A stretch of DNA of 26,264 nt from a virus, in the IMG/VR virus record IMGVR_UViG_3300020471_000020, positions 1 through 26,264 of that record; one strand, 5' to 3'. Both the position numbers and the translations under genes were made by a program. This document shows positions 1 to 8,988 of this stretch, in pieces; within the stretch, counting starts at the first letter, position 1; each line of letters begins with the position of its first letter. Below the pieces are notes generated by a model, which was not told the DNA's origin, did not search any database, and saw only the letters and a program-made list of their open reading frames with translations.

Positions 1-2719
1 TTTGACCAATGATTGCTTCAATGCCTTTGCCGTCTGCAACTTGCTTTTTAGAAATAATCCTGACGTCATCAGGATTATTTTTGTTTTGTACAATAAGTCT
101 TTTGTCGCCTCTAGTAACAGGAGCTACATTTGCGTCTGGAGTTTGTAGTGTGGTTTGATTCTCAGGCAATTCATCAATAGTGCCATCTCTTACTCTACGT
201 AAAATTTCTAATAATTTTTCTACATCTCCATTTTCTAAACCTTCTTCTATAGCTTCTGCACTATTAAGTTTTCTTGGTAGCTTATCTTGTTTAACTTCTT
301 TAGTAGCCTGACCAATTAATCTAGCTGTGTCTTCTCCGTCTGGAGCATTTAATCCTGTTCTTTTAAAAGCGGCTTCTTTGTTTAAGAATACTTTTCTTGT
401 GTATCCGTCTGCATAAAGTTTAGAACCTATTGGAGCTTTTACTTCTTTGCCAGTTTCGTCTATAGCTCTCATTGCTGAGTTATTATAAAAAGCCACAAGT
501 CTATTTGGCGAGTCTCTTCTAGCTTCTTTAGATATTGAGTATGCTTTTTCTCTGTCTGCATATTTAGTATTGTCTGCTCTACCAGGAGTTCTACCTATTA
601 CACCTGATTTTCCTGTCTTTTTAAGTATGCCTTGTATCTTGCCGTCTTCTTCTCTGCCTGCGCCAATTCTTTCTCCTGCTCTTTCTATTGATTCGCCAGT
701 AGTTCTTGCTTTGCCTTGCACATTTTTTCTTTGACTTCTAAAAGCCACTCTTGCTTTTGCTTCAACTACTTTTGTAATTTTTAATGGAGAACCTTCTGGT
801 GCTTTGGCTGCTTGATTTTTAAATCTTTGTAGTATCTTTTTATATTGTTTTATTTCGTCTGGAGTTAGTTGCTCCTCTGCAATCCATTCTCTTTCTGGAA
901 GCATGCTATCAGCAAGTTTATCTAAATCAGTATCAATTTTTATTGTGTTTTTTGGATATTTTATTTTTTTGTCATTTGCTCCTCCTTCAAAAGTTCTTGC
1001 AAGAGCTTCTCTTTGTTCATCTGTTGGTTTTTTACCAGTTGTGACTTCCATAGTTTTCATAAGGTTATCAAACTCGTCTTGACCTTCTATAAGTATTTCA
1101 TCTTTAAATTTTTGAGTTTTTTTGAATTGCTCAATACGTCTTTTAGCAGTATCAACTGTTAATTTTTTTCTATTATAGCCTCCTTCTTTAGCAACTTCTT
1201 CTGGGTTTAACCCAGCTTCGTCAAGCATGTCGTAAACCTCTTCGGTCATTTGCTTGCCTAATCTTTTTAAGGCTGCTGCTCTATTTGCTTTTTCTTCTTC
1301 TATTGTATCAAATACCACTTTTTCAATAGGGTTTCTTTTAGGCTGAGTAGTATCCGTTTCAGGAGCGGCAGTTTCAGGAGCGGCAGTTTCAGGAGCGGCA
1401 GTTTCAGGAGCAGTTGTTTCTGCTTCTGTACCAGGAGGACTTACTACTTGTGGTCCAGAAGGGTCATCAGTAGGAATACTACGAACTTTTTTACTGATAG
1501 CATTGTCTTTTAGAAAACTTAATATCGCTTCTAAGTCTCCTTCAAAATCTTCAGCTTCTCCTTTTTTAATATTCTCTACAATATTTTTTAAATTATTAAG
1601 TGCAATACGTTCTTTTACTGCTTTTTTTCTAGCAATTTCAGAGCCTACTGATTCTAATTTATTTATGTAATCTGTTGCTTTAGGTTCTATAACATCATCA
1701 AAATTTTTAACTTCTTGTAGTATTGCAAGAATAGTATTTTCTTCGTCTATATCTGCACCACCTTTAGCCATGTCGTCTATTTTAGTTTTCTGTGCTTCTA
1801 TAAGTTGGTCTATTGTAATTTTTGGTTGAGGTACTACTTCTTCTGTTGTTTCTGGAATAACTTCGTCTGCCTGTTCCACAGGAGGTTGACCATAAACATT
1901 TACGTCACCACTCTTTGCTAAAGCGTCTGGTGATAGTGCGGCTATCTGTTCTCTTGTTAAGCCTTTAGCCAATAAACTTTGTACAGTTTGCTGTCCTGCA
2001 CCTGCTCCTGCCAATGCAGACGGAATACCTAATGCTCCACCTGCAACACCACCTATAGTTGCACCTAAACCTACTGATGTAGCAAGCTCTCCTTTACTAA
2101 ATCCTTCTTGTAAACCAAGTTGTATGTCTCTTGCTTGTGATGCTGTATTAACAATACCTTCTTGTGCGCCTGATATACCACCTTCATAAAGTGCGGCTTT
2201 TCCTGTACCACGTGCAACTGCTCCTAATGCACTTTTGCCAGCAATTACGCCTGCTTTAGCTGTGTTAAAAGCGGCTCCTACTGGTATGAGGTTGAGAGGG
2301 TCTGAAATTAATGCGCCTGCAATGTCTGGGAGAGCAGTAGCGGCTCCTCTCCCACCTTCCTGCCAGAACATAGGTAGTTGTTGCCAGACAGACTCAATCC
2401 TTTTTGCACGTTCTCTGGATTCAGTCCCCATTCCCCAAGGCTCAAATGCACCACCTATAGCAGAAACTGTATTAAGTTCTCTCCAAGTTGAGTCAGAATA
2501 AAAAGCATCTATAAGTGCTTCGTCTGACCAATGTATATTTCTACCTTCTCTTTCTTCGTAGTAGTCTCTTAGGTCTTGAAGAAATCTTGGGTCTTTTAAT
2601 ATTTTCTTTGGGTCTATAGAGCCACTATAGTCTACTTGTTCATTTACAGGATTTGTAACATTATCAAGACTGTAGTCTATGTTGTTGAAATAAGGTTGAT
2701 TAAAGAATTTTTCTGCCAT
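1..2719 (-). CDS. Very large internal virion (ejection) or polyvalent protein, N-terminal part, 3' end outside window
   Basis: An open frame runs without a stop from an ATG at 2719 to the left edge (about 906 codons), preceded by a good ribosome site (GGAG, 7 nt upstream). It is the last of four large coiled or helical genes after the tail module, the position of ejection proteins in short-tailed phages, and is probably much longer than seen. Residues 1-125 are polar with several Trp. Residues about 131-147 hold a DIAGALISDPLNLIPVG stretch that I associate from memory with very large phage virion proteins. Residues about 175-242 are Gly/Ala-rich with GG pairs and could form a membrane-active segment. 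After this come acidic/basic helical stretches, an APETA repeat at about 435-455 and a Lys/Arg-rich part. I noticed no cysteine. No enzyme domain is recognised in the visible part; a lytic transglycosylase or other domain could lie beyond the edge. Confidence 0.72.
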   Translation of the reverse strand, partial: MAEKFFNQPYFNNIDYSLDNVTNPVNEQVDYSGSIDPKKILKDPRFLQDLRDYYEEREGRNIHWSDEALIDAFYSDSTWRELNTVSAIGGAFEPWGMGTESRERAKRIESVWQQLPMFWQEGGRGAATALPDIAGALISDPLNLIPVGAAFNTAKAGVIAGKSALGAVARGTGKAALYEGGISGAQEGIVNTASQARDIQLGLQEGFSKGELATSVGLGATIGGVAGGALGIPSALAGAGAGQQTVQSLLAKGLTREQIAALSPDALAKSGDVNVYGQPPVEQADEVIPETTEEVVPQPKITIDQLIEAQKTKIDDMAKGGADIDEENTILAILQEVKNFDDVIEPKATDYINKLESVGSEIARKKAVKERIALNNLKNIVENIKKGEAEDFEGDLEAILSFLKDNAISKKVRSIPTDDPSGPQVVSPPGTEAETTAPETAAPETAAPETAAPETDTTQPKRNPIEKVVFDTIEEEKANRAAALKRLGKQMTEEVYDMLDEAGLNPEEVAKEGGYNRKKLTVDTAKRRIEQFKKTQKFKDEILIEGQDEFDNLMKTMEVTTGKKPTDEQREALARTFEGGANDKKIKYPKNTIKIDTDLDKLADSMLPEREWIAEEQLTPDEIKQYKKILQRFKNQAAKAPEGSPLKITKVVEAKARVAFRSQRKNVQGKARTTGESIERAGERIGAGREEDGKIQGILKKTGKSGVIGRTPGRADNTKYADREKAYSISKEARRDSPNRLVAFYNNSAMRAIDETGKEVKAPIGSKLYADGYTRKVFLNKEAAFKRTGLNAPDGEDTARLIGQATKEVKQDKLPRKLNSAEAIEEGLENGDVEKLLEILRRVRDGTIDELPENQTTLQTPDANVAPVTRGDKRLIVQNKNNPDDVRIISKKQVADGKGIEAIIGQ
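1356..1415 (-). repeat. 15-bp tandem repeat encoding APETA
   Basis: Three perfect head-to-tail copies of a 15-bp unit (1356-1370, 1371-1385, 1386-1400) are followed by a degenerate fourth copy. The unit is a multiple of three and reads APETA on the minus strand, so copy-number change keeps the frame. It probably forms an extended Pro/Ala/Glu/Thr linker between two helical regions of the large virion protein. Confidence 0.9.
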
Positions 2720-2748
2720 TTGGTACTCCAGTATCCGTTATGGTTTAT

Positions 2749-5181
2749 TTATTTTGTTAAGTAATTACTGTCTGCAAAAATATCTGGTTTATTTTTAACA
2801 TCATCATTTTCAATATATTCTATTGGGTTATCTAAAAATTTTCTTATGTCGTCTTTATTTTGAACAACTCTAAATAAAAATCCTGGGTCAAATATTTGTT
2901 CTTGTATTATCTGAGCATCTGTTGGTTTAATTTTCAAAATTTTAGATTTGTCTAATCTACTATTCATATCTAAAAAATTTGCAGGACTCCTCCCATACCA
3001 ATAAGATGCACCTCCAGGAAAAACATTATAAGGGGTACGGACATTAATATCTGTAAAACCCATATCATTTAGTGTTGAAACAAGTTGTCTGGCTCTATCA
3101 TAAAATAAAACTTTTAGTTCTTTTTGAACTTCAGCTGCACTTGTATCATCTTGATTAGCTTTGTTAGAAATAGCTGTAACTTCGTCATCTAAAACAATTT
3201 GTGATGGTTGGTTTGCATTAAAACTTGTAACAGCATTGTTTTCTTTTAAATCTAAGACTTTATCTTTAAGCGTATTAAGTTTGTCATATAATTCTTGACC
3301 CAGTGCATTTGCTTCTGTCTGATTCCAGACGTCTGGCTGTCCGTCTATTACCCATATATTTGCATTTTTCCCTGCTGAATTAATTGCATTACTAACTTCT
3401 GATTTAGTAGCATCTATCATGTTAGTAATTGCATTAAGTTTAGATAAAGTAAGATTATCTATTTGACCAGAATTTATTGCACTTTCCATTTCTGAAATAT
3501 TAGATTGTATTTTATCAAATCCATAATCAAATGATTGGTTAAATGTACCTTTCCAACTTGAAAATGTTTGCCTATCAGGAAGGTTTTGAGTAGCCATATC
3601 TGTAAGCTGTTTTTTTCTTTCACCCCAATTAGTCATGTTTGTACCTAGTACACTCTTAAAATATGACTCAAGCTCTCGGACACTTCCACCCTCTTTAGGT
3701 ACATACTCCTTAATTGCTGCAGCTAATATATCTAAATGTGAGTTGGTCAAATAAAAATTTTCAGCAATTCTATTTATTGCCTCAACCATGTTGCCACCAG
3801 CAAGTTTACCATCTTTCATTGTTGTGTTTATATAATTGCCACCTTCAAAAATTGTTTTTACTTTGTCTTTGCTTGCTTTTTTCTCAGCTTCTATCTGTGG
3901 TTGAATATTACCTAAATTCTTATCTCTAAATTGAGCAAAAGCGTCTTGTTGTAAGTCATCTATTGCTTGTGTTTGCTGAGTTATAAAAGCCGTAATTTCT
4001 GCCATTATCTTGTCTCTGTTGGCTTTACCAGAACCTACTCCAAAATTTCTATCAAAGTAATCATCATCAAATTTTGTTATTAATACTTCATTAGCCAACG
4101 CTATTAATCCAGCAGGACCTTTATTTTTAAAAGAAAGTAAAGCAGTTTTATTTAATTCGCCACTTGGAGTAAAAATACGACCCAAAAGTTCGTTGCTTAT
4201 GTCATTAATTGTTTTTCTGTCAAAGTCATCTTTTTCTCTTCTTTTCTTTTCCCATGTAGCAAGAAGATTACTGTAATTAGCATTCACTAATATATTTATA
4301 GTTGCATTGTCTATAGGTAGTTTTCTTTTTGCGGCTTCAGTTGTTATAAAATTTGTTACTTCGTCTTTTATTTGTTGTGCTGTTTTTGTTCCAGATAACC
4401 AATCTTCTTCGTAGGTTTGCATTTGGCTTTTTATTATTTCTGATTGCCTATTTAAAAATTCATCACCTTCTATAACCATATCTTTATTAAAATCAGCTTT
4501 AACTTGTTCAAATACCTCTGCAATTTTCCATTTTGGAATTTTGGTCTGCGCTTGTATTTTAAGAACTTCTTGGTCGGTTAATTTAAACTCCTCGCCTTTG
4601 TCTCTTTTTGATTCTAAAAAACCACGTGATAAAACCTTAACCTCTGGAACATTCTTAGTAAATATGTCTTGTCTTATTGAATTTGCATTATCTATTGAAA
4701 AGACGCCAGCAATAGTATCTTTCATGTCCATATCTAAATCTGTTCCTAGATTGTCACTAAGAGTTTTCATATATTGGGCTTCAAGTTTTTCTAATAAATT
4801 CTTTTGAAGTTCCTTTGGACCACCTAAAAATTCTTGATTTTGCATTTCATTTGTTAAAAATGCTTGTGCCTGTTCACGTAATTTTTGTCTAATTTCATTT
4901 TTTTCATTAAAAATATTAAATTGATTTTTAAGTTCTTTATCTTTTTTTGCTTCTAAATTTGATGTTGCAATGCCTTCTAATACGGAAGTACTAGGAAGAC
5001 CTGCTCTTAAATAATTCCTGCCACCACTTAATGCGTTTATCTGGTCTTGCATGTCTTCTAGCGTAGCGTAAGGGTTGTCTTTCCTAAACTGTGCAAAAGT
5101 ATCTGCTATGTCTTTTCTTGTTGCTCTGTCGTCTTTTCTTTGTTGACGAAAACCACTTGCTATTGCGCTAAAATCTACCAT
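2749..5181 (-). CDS. Putative internal virion protein, 810 residues
   Basis: I do not recognise a named family. The product is 810 residues, mostly charged and predicted helical, with no signal peptide, no obvious membrane segment and no cysteine. The N-terminus (about 1-60) has Arg/Lys/Asp-rich helices. The middle (about 90-450) is Gln/Glu/Lys-rich with coiled-coil character. The C-terminal 150 residues are more mixed, with several aromatic residues around a GGASYWYG stretch. It starts 5 nt after the stop of the 498-residue gene and is followed 29 nt later by the giant virion gene. Size, composition and position match T7-like internal core or ejection proteins (gp15/gp16 role), but this is inference from context. 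Reading frame and gene reality are certain; function is moderate. Confidence 0.72.
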   Translation of the reverse strand: MVDFSAIASGFRQQRKDDRATRKDIADTFAQFRKDNPYATLEDMQDQINALSGGRNYLRAGLPSTSVLEGIATSNLEAKKDKELKNQFNIFNEKNEIRQKLREQAQAFLTNEMQNQEFLGGPKELQKNLLEKLEAQYMKTLSDNLGTDLDMDMKDTIAGVFSIDNANSIRQDIFTKNVPEVKVLSRGFLESKRDKGEEFKLTDQEVLKIQAQTKIPKWKIAEVFEQVKADFNKDMVIEGDEFLNRQSEIIKSQMQTYEEDWLSGTKTAQQIKDEVTNFITTEAAKRKLPIDNATINILVNANYSNLLATWEKKRREKDDFDRKTINDISNELLGRIFTPSGELNKTALLSFKNKGPAGLIALANEVLITKFDDDYFDRNFGVGSGKANRDKIMAEITAFITQQTQAIDDLQQDAFAQFRDKNLGNIQPQIEAEKKASKDKVKTIFEGGNYINTTMKDGKLAGGNMVEAINRIAENFYLTNSHLDILAAAIKEYVPKEGGSVRELESYFKSVLGTNMTNWGERKKQLTDMATQNLPDRQTFSSWKGTFNQSFDYGFDKIQSNISEMESAINSGQIDNLTLSKLNAITNMIDATKSEVSNAINSAGKNANIWVIDGQPDVWNQTEANALGQELYDKLNTLKDKVLDLKENNAVTSFNANQPSQIVLDDEVTAISNKANQDDTSAAEVQKELKVLFYDRARQLVSTLNDMGFTDINVRTPYNVFPGGASYWYGRSPANFLDMNSRLDKSKILKIKPTDAQIIQEQIFDPGFLFRVVQNKDDIRKFLDNPIEYIENDDVKNKPDIFADSNYLTK

Positions 5182-5186
5182 ATTTT

Positions 5187-6683
5187 CTACCTAAATAAAT
5201 CAGTTATATAATTGCCTGTTTTTTTGCCCAAACCAAAAAGGAACTCGTCAAACTTTTTTCCATAGTCTGTTGTTGAAGCGTCTGCTCCTATTTCAGCCAA
5301 GTCTGTGCCAAATCCAGAACTTGCATTTGCTAAGTTTGTCATAGCGTTTGTATAACCACTTGTTGCGCTACTTAATAAGTTTTGACCAATACCCAATGCG
5401 TTGCCCATGTAAGTACTTGCGTTTGGTGTTACAATCGGTGTCGCACCAGTAATAGCAGACTTAACATTAAAGCCTTGGTTTGTTGATAAAGTTGGTATGT
5501 TTCTGTATTGTGCCAAGCTTGCAATAGGTGATAGACCTGAGTAAATAGCAGAAGACATATTTACAGGTGAACTATAGTTTCCTGCTGATAATACGTTTCT
5601 ATCGTAGACACCAGAAGGTAAAGAGCTTGCCATATTGTAAATGCCAAGACTTGATGGCATGTCTCTCATGTTCATCATCTCATTAATACCTGCACCACCT
5701 ATTCTTGCAGTCTCATCTAATATTGCACCACGTCTTCTAAGCACAGAATCTAAGTTTGCGTTGAGTGCTTGGTTCTGACCAGTTATGTATGCCAGTGCAT
5801 CATCTCCTGCTCTCATTCTTGCACTTTGATATTCGTCTGCAAGTCTTCTTGCTATTTCGCCACGAGCATCAGTTGCTGTAGAACTTGCGTCTATGCCACC
5901 TCTTATAAGGTCTGCTTCATTAACAGACGCAACTGCTTCGGCTGCTCTGTCTATATCGCTTTGATATGCCTTTGTTCGTCTAGCTGTCTCTGCGTTTAAG
6001 TCGCCTTGAGTTATTCTTTGTACTTCTGGGACGTCTCCAAGCTTCGCTGCAGTTTCGCTTAGAGCAGTTCTTAGACCATCTATGTTGTTCATTATTCTGT
6101 CACGGAAAGCCATTTGCTCTGCTTTTTCACCTTCAGCCATAGCTTTAGCTTCTTGGTATTCTTGCATCTGGAAATCACGCTCTATCTTTCTAAGTTCCTG
6201 CGCTTCTAAAAATCTTCTCTTGTCTTCGTCTGCTTCTCCTTGTGCTATACGCTGTGCTTCTTTTAACTGTTGTATTGCAAATGCTCTTTCTGATTCTGAT
6301 AACGCTTCGTTTTTAAGAAGTCTTTCCATTCTAAAAGCGGCGAGCTTGGCTGCTTCTTTGTCTTCTTTTATCTGTCTTTCTATCGCTTCTCGTCTTTCTT
6401 CAAGAAGTATTTGTTTGTTTTTCTCTAGCTCGTCTAATTGGAACTGTCGTTCCTCTTGAGCCATAAGCCTGTTCATTTGTTCTATTTGTCTGAGGTAAGC
6501 ATTCTCTTCCATGCTTTGACGAAATGCATCTTGAGCCAACCCAAGGTTGGCTCTTTGTAATCCCATCTGTTCTCGGAACATATACTCTTGGAGTTGCCGT
6601 GCTTCTTTGGCACGTTTGTTTTGTTGCATCATTCCGATGCCTGACATGCCCATGCCCAATAGCTGTAAACCGAAACTTGCCAT
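5187..6683 (-). CDS. Putative internal virion protein with long N-terminal coiled coil, 498 residues
   Basis: Residues 1-19 form a short Met/Gly-rich hydrophobic helix (FGLQLLGMGMSGIGMM). Then comes a long, highly charged coiled coil (about 20-215) dense in Glu, Gln, Lys and Arg, a second helical part to about 325, and a Ser/Asn/Gly/Ala-rich C-terminal region with a terminal charged helix. This design (hydrophobic N-terminus, coiled coil, flexible tail) resembles T7 gp14-type proteins that enter the host membrane during DNA ejection. That comparison rests on architecture, not alignment. There is no cysteine. It lies 3 nt after the 619-residue gene and 5 nt before the 810-residue gene, so the three are surely co-expressed. 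Confidence 0.72.
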   Translation of the reverse strand: MASFGLQLLGMGMSGIGMMQQNKRAKEARQLQEYMFREQMGLQRANLGLAQDAFRQSMEENAYLRQIEQMNRLMAQEERQFQLDELEKNKQILLEERREAIERQIKEDKEAAKLAAFRMERLLKNEALSESERAFAIQQLKEAQRIAQGEADEDKRRFLEAQELRKIERDFQMQEYQEAKAMAEGEKAEQMAFRDRIMNNIDGLRTALSETAAKLGDVPEVQRITQGDLNAETARRTKAYQSDIDRAAEAVASVNEADLIRGGIDASSTATDARGEIARRLADEYQSARMRAGDDALAYITGQNQALNANLDSVLRRRGAILDETARIGGAGINEMMNMRDMPSSLGIYNMASSLPSGVYDRNVLSAGNYSSPVNMSSAIYSGLSPIASLAQYRNIPTLSTNQGFNVKSAITGATPIVTPNASTYMGNALGIGQNLLSSATSGYTNAMTNLANASSGFGTDLAEIGADASTTDYGKKFDEFLFGLGKKTGNYITDLFR

Positions 6684-6686
6684 AAT

Positions 6687-8546
6687 TTATGCCCTTATAA
6701 TATTTTGACTAAACGCTGATGCTGCAGGTAATCCAGTATCTGTAAACTCATCTTCGTCATTTAACATTGCTAAATAAGTCTGCAAAGCAACTGGGTCTTG
6801 TAATGCAAATTCTGGGAACTGCGCTACACCACCTTCCATCATGGATAATATGTCATCTCTCTCCTTTTGTTTTCTAAGCTCCACGTTTCTTTCATCTTGT
6901 TCTAGTCTGTATTGCTGAGAATTTAACTCATTACTAATTGCATCTATTTCATCTAATGCTTGCTGTGCATTAAATAATTCTACTTGGTCTTGCATGGCTG
7001 TTAGCTCTGCATTAGGGTCTGCTAAATCTGCTGTGCCATAATACTGAGCGTTAAGTATTTTATCTCTTAGAGCCTGTGCTTGAGTTTCTATTTCATTTCT
7101 TTTGTCACTTAGCTCTGTAAGTTTTTCGTCAACACTTGTAAGACCTAAAGCAATTTGTGCTTTTATGTCGTCTACTCTACCACCTGTAAACTCTGATAAA
7201 GCACCCCTTTGTTCTCTTAGGTTTGATTGCACGTCTCTGATGCCTGCTTCGTCTGACAGTTCAAGACCTTCTAACGCAGGTCCGAAACCTTCTACATTAG
7301 ACAGTATGTTGTCTAGTGCCGTCTGCCTCTCTGATTGTAGGTTTGCCAATGCAGTTTCGCCTTGGGTTAGTGGGTCATCTACATTACCAAAATCAAAATC
7401 AAGCTCAGAAGTAAATCCTGCTCTGTCTGCTTTTAAATCTCTTATGGCGTCTGCAATCGCATTAAGATTGTTTGCGTTATAAATGCTACCAGTTTCTGCT
7501 GCTGATTCGATACCTCTTGCTGTATCAAGAAGATTTTTTTCCATGTCTGATATTCTTTGTAACTCAGCATCTCGTTTATCAGATAGCCTGCCTACATCTC
7601 TTGATACGCCACTGAGTTCTGCAAGCTCATCGCCAAAGTCGAAACCTAGTTCACTAGAAAATCTACCAGATTTTTTCTGTAAGTCTGATATTTCGTCTCG
7701 CAGTGCCTGTATCTTGTCAGCGTCTGCTATGCCCATTTCGCCTAAACGAGTTGAATAGTCATCTACATTAGTAAGTATACCTGATTCAAAGTCAGATATT
7801 CTATCAAGCTCTGCTTGTCTTTTGTTTCTTAAGTCTTGAAGACCTGTTGTTAAAACTCCTTTTTGAGTATCAAAAGTTCCAAAACCACCTGGTAACATTT
7901 GGTCTAAGATAGATGAACTAAATCCAGTTTTTCTTGCTTCAAGTTGTGCAAGCTCTCTTTCTAACTGGTTCATTCCTCTTTCGTCTGCAATGCCTAGTTG
8001 ATTTAGTCCTGTGCTTCCTAGTGACAAGTCTCCTAATAATTGGTTTCTGAAATCTGTAATACGTTTTTCTTCTGCGTCTCTCTGAGATTTCATAGTGCCA
8101 AGTTGACCTAACTGACTTGATGCAGAGCCAACTAGCTGATTGTAAAGATTTGTATTTACTTTATCTAATGTTGGTATGTCATTAATTGTTACTGTGCCAT
8201 ACTCTGTGTCTATTGTTTTATCAAATATTGGTTTGTCTGTATCGAATAGACCAAGCTGACCTAATCCAGTTTGATAACCTGTTAAATCTGTTTTGTACTG
8301 ATTGTATTTGTTTTCATTAATAGACGTAGTAGGGTCGTCAAAGAAATCTACAAAACTTGTGTTAGCAAGATTTGACCTCATATTTCCTAAGTTTGTAGAA
8401 AACCCAGATAAAGACTCATTATACTTTTTAACTGCTTCGTTATAGGCGTCTGCTTTATCTTGATAGTCTTTTGCTGTTTCTTTGGCTATCTCGCCTTTTT
8501 CTTTAGAATAATCTGGTGGTGGTGCTGGATCGTTATCTTTACCCAT
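6687..8546 (-). CDS. Putative internal virion protein with tandem coiled-coil repeats, 619 residues
   Basis: The start at 8546 overlaps the end of the GNAT-like gene by 8 nt, indicating translational coupling. The N-terminus is Pro/Asp-rich (DPAPPPDYSKEKGE) and leads into a helix. From about residue 145 to 490 the protein is built of tandem units, each with an R-x-A-E-x-x-R-I-x-D-F/M helix, an LG-x-x-GIAD-like turn, a second helix, and a G-F-S-S-E-L/F-D-F-G loop. The C-terminal 130 residues are Gln/Glu-rich and end in a mixed tail. No cysteine is present. No enzymatic motif is seen. Position among virion genes suggests an internal or ejection protein; the repeats suggest an elongated structural role. 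The exact function is unknown. Confidence 0.72.
   Translation of the reverse strand: MGKDNDPAPPPDYSKEKGEIAKETAKDYQDKADAYNEAVKKYNESLSGFSTNLGNMRSNLANTSFVDFFDDPTTSINENKYNQYKTDLTGYQTGLGQLGLFDTDKPIFDKTIDTEYGTVTINDIPTLDKVNTNLYNQLVGSASSQLGQLGTMKSQRDAEEKRITDFRNQLLGDLSLGSTGLNQLGIADERGMNQLERELAQLEARKTGFSSSILDQMLPGGFGTFDTQKGVLTTGLQDLRNKRQAELDRISDFESGILTNVDDYSTRLGEMGIADADKIQALRDEISDLQKKSGRFSSELGFDFGDELAELSGVSRDVGRLSDKRDAELQRISDMEKNLLDTARGIESAAETGSIYNANNLNAIADAIRDLKADRAGFTSELDFDFGNVDDPLTQGETALANLQSERQTALDNILSNVEGFGPALEGLELSDEAGIRDVQSNLREQRGALSEFTGGRVDDIKAQIALGLTSVDEKLTELSDKRNEIETQAQALRDKILNAQYYGTADLADPNAELTAMQDQVELFNAQQALDEIDAISNELNSQQYRLEQDERNVELRKQKERDDILSMMEGGVAQFPEFALQDPVALQTYLAMLNDEDEFTDTGLPAASAFSQNIIRA
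7139..8081 (-). repeat. Four tandem protein repeats of about 82-87 residues
   Basis: Within the 619-residue protein the motif R-[DQ]-[AT]-x-x-x-x-I-x-[DN]-x begins at residues 156, 243, 325 and 407 (spacing 87, 82, 82). The companion motif [GRE]-F-[ST]-[SG] occurs near 208, 295, 377 and 452. The repeats are diverged at DNA level, so this is an old protein-level duplication rather than a recent DNA repeat. Confidence 0.75.
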
Positions 8547-8988
8547 TTAGAGTTCTCCTATCTGTATACCATTTTGGTGTGTCTTCATCTCTTAAAAGAC
8601 CATAAATAATACCATCTTCATATTGACCATTTTCATTTTGAAAAAATTGTCTGGCTCTTCCCTCTTCTTTAAAGCCCATAGATTTATTAAGTTTACGTGA
8701 CTTTCTGTTTGATTCTCTAACTATACTTGATACTCTGTTACAGCCACAAGTATCCCATACATAATCAAATAAATGAGTTATAAAACGCCTTTGCCACCAT
8801 CTTGGATTAGTTGAAACTGCCTGTACTTGAATATCATTCTTAGAATAATTGGTAAAAATAACAGCACCAATAAGTTTTCCATCTTCTTGGAAGCCAAAGC
8901 ATTGAGGGTTTTGCCACGTAGCTCCATCTAAAAATTTACTAGCCCAATTTGCTACTCTTTTATTTTCGTCTGTTATCATCATTATCAT
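8539..8988 (-). CDS. GNAT-fold acetyltransferase-like virion-cluster protein, 149 residues
   Basis: The pattern is that of the GNAT fold: an N-terminal helix, a beta strand with the sequence GFQEDGKLIGAVIFTNY, the long motif A strand-helix (VSTNPRWWQRR then THLFDYVWDTCGCNRVSSIV), then RESNRKS and a KSMGFKEEGRARQFF strand typical of the GNAT C-terminal half. The usual Q/R-x-x-G-x-G/A acetyl-CoA loop is not intact: RWWQRR occupies that place. I recall this in the GNAT-like proteins found among podovirus internal virion genes. Whether it is catalytic is doubtful; a structural role is possible. The start at 8988 overlaps the fibre gene stop as TAATG; the codon run MIMMI offers alternative in-frame starts two or three codons later. 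Confidence 0.8.
   Translation of the reverse strand: MIMMITDENKRVANWASKFLDGATWQNPQCFGFQEDGKLIGAVIFTNYSKNDIQVQAVSTNPRWWQRRFITHLFDYVWDTCGCNRVSSIVRESNRKSRKLNKSMGFKEEGRARQFFQNENGQYEDGIIYGLLRDEDTPKWYTDRRTLNG

Noticed and set aside
1356-1415. CRISPR-like or regulatory direct repeats
   Set aside because: The repeats are contiguous, 15 bp, in frame and inside a coding region, so they are a peptide linker repeat.
2235-2501. Plus-strand open frame of 88 codons
   Set aside because: Lies wholly inside the continuous minus-strand giant gene and has no ribosome site or recognisable product; it is a shadow frame. The same holds for the other plus-strand frames.
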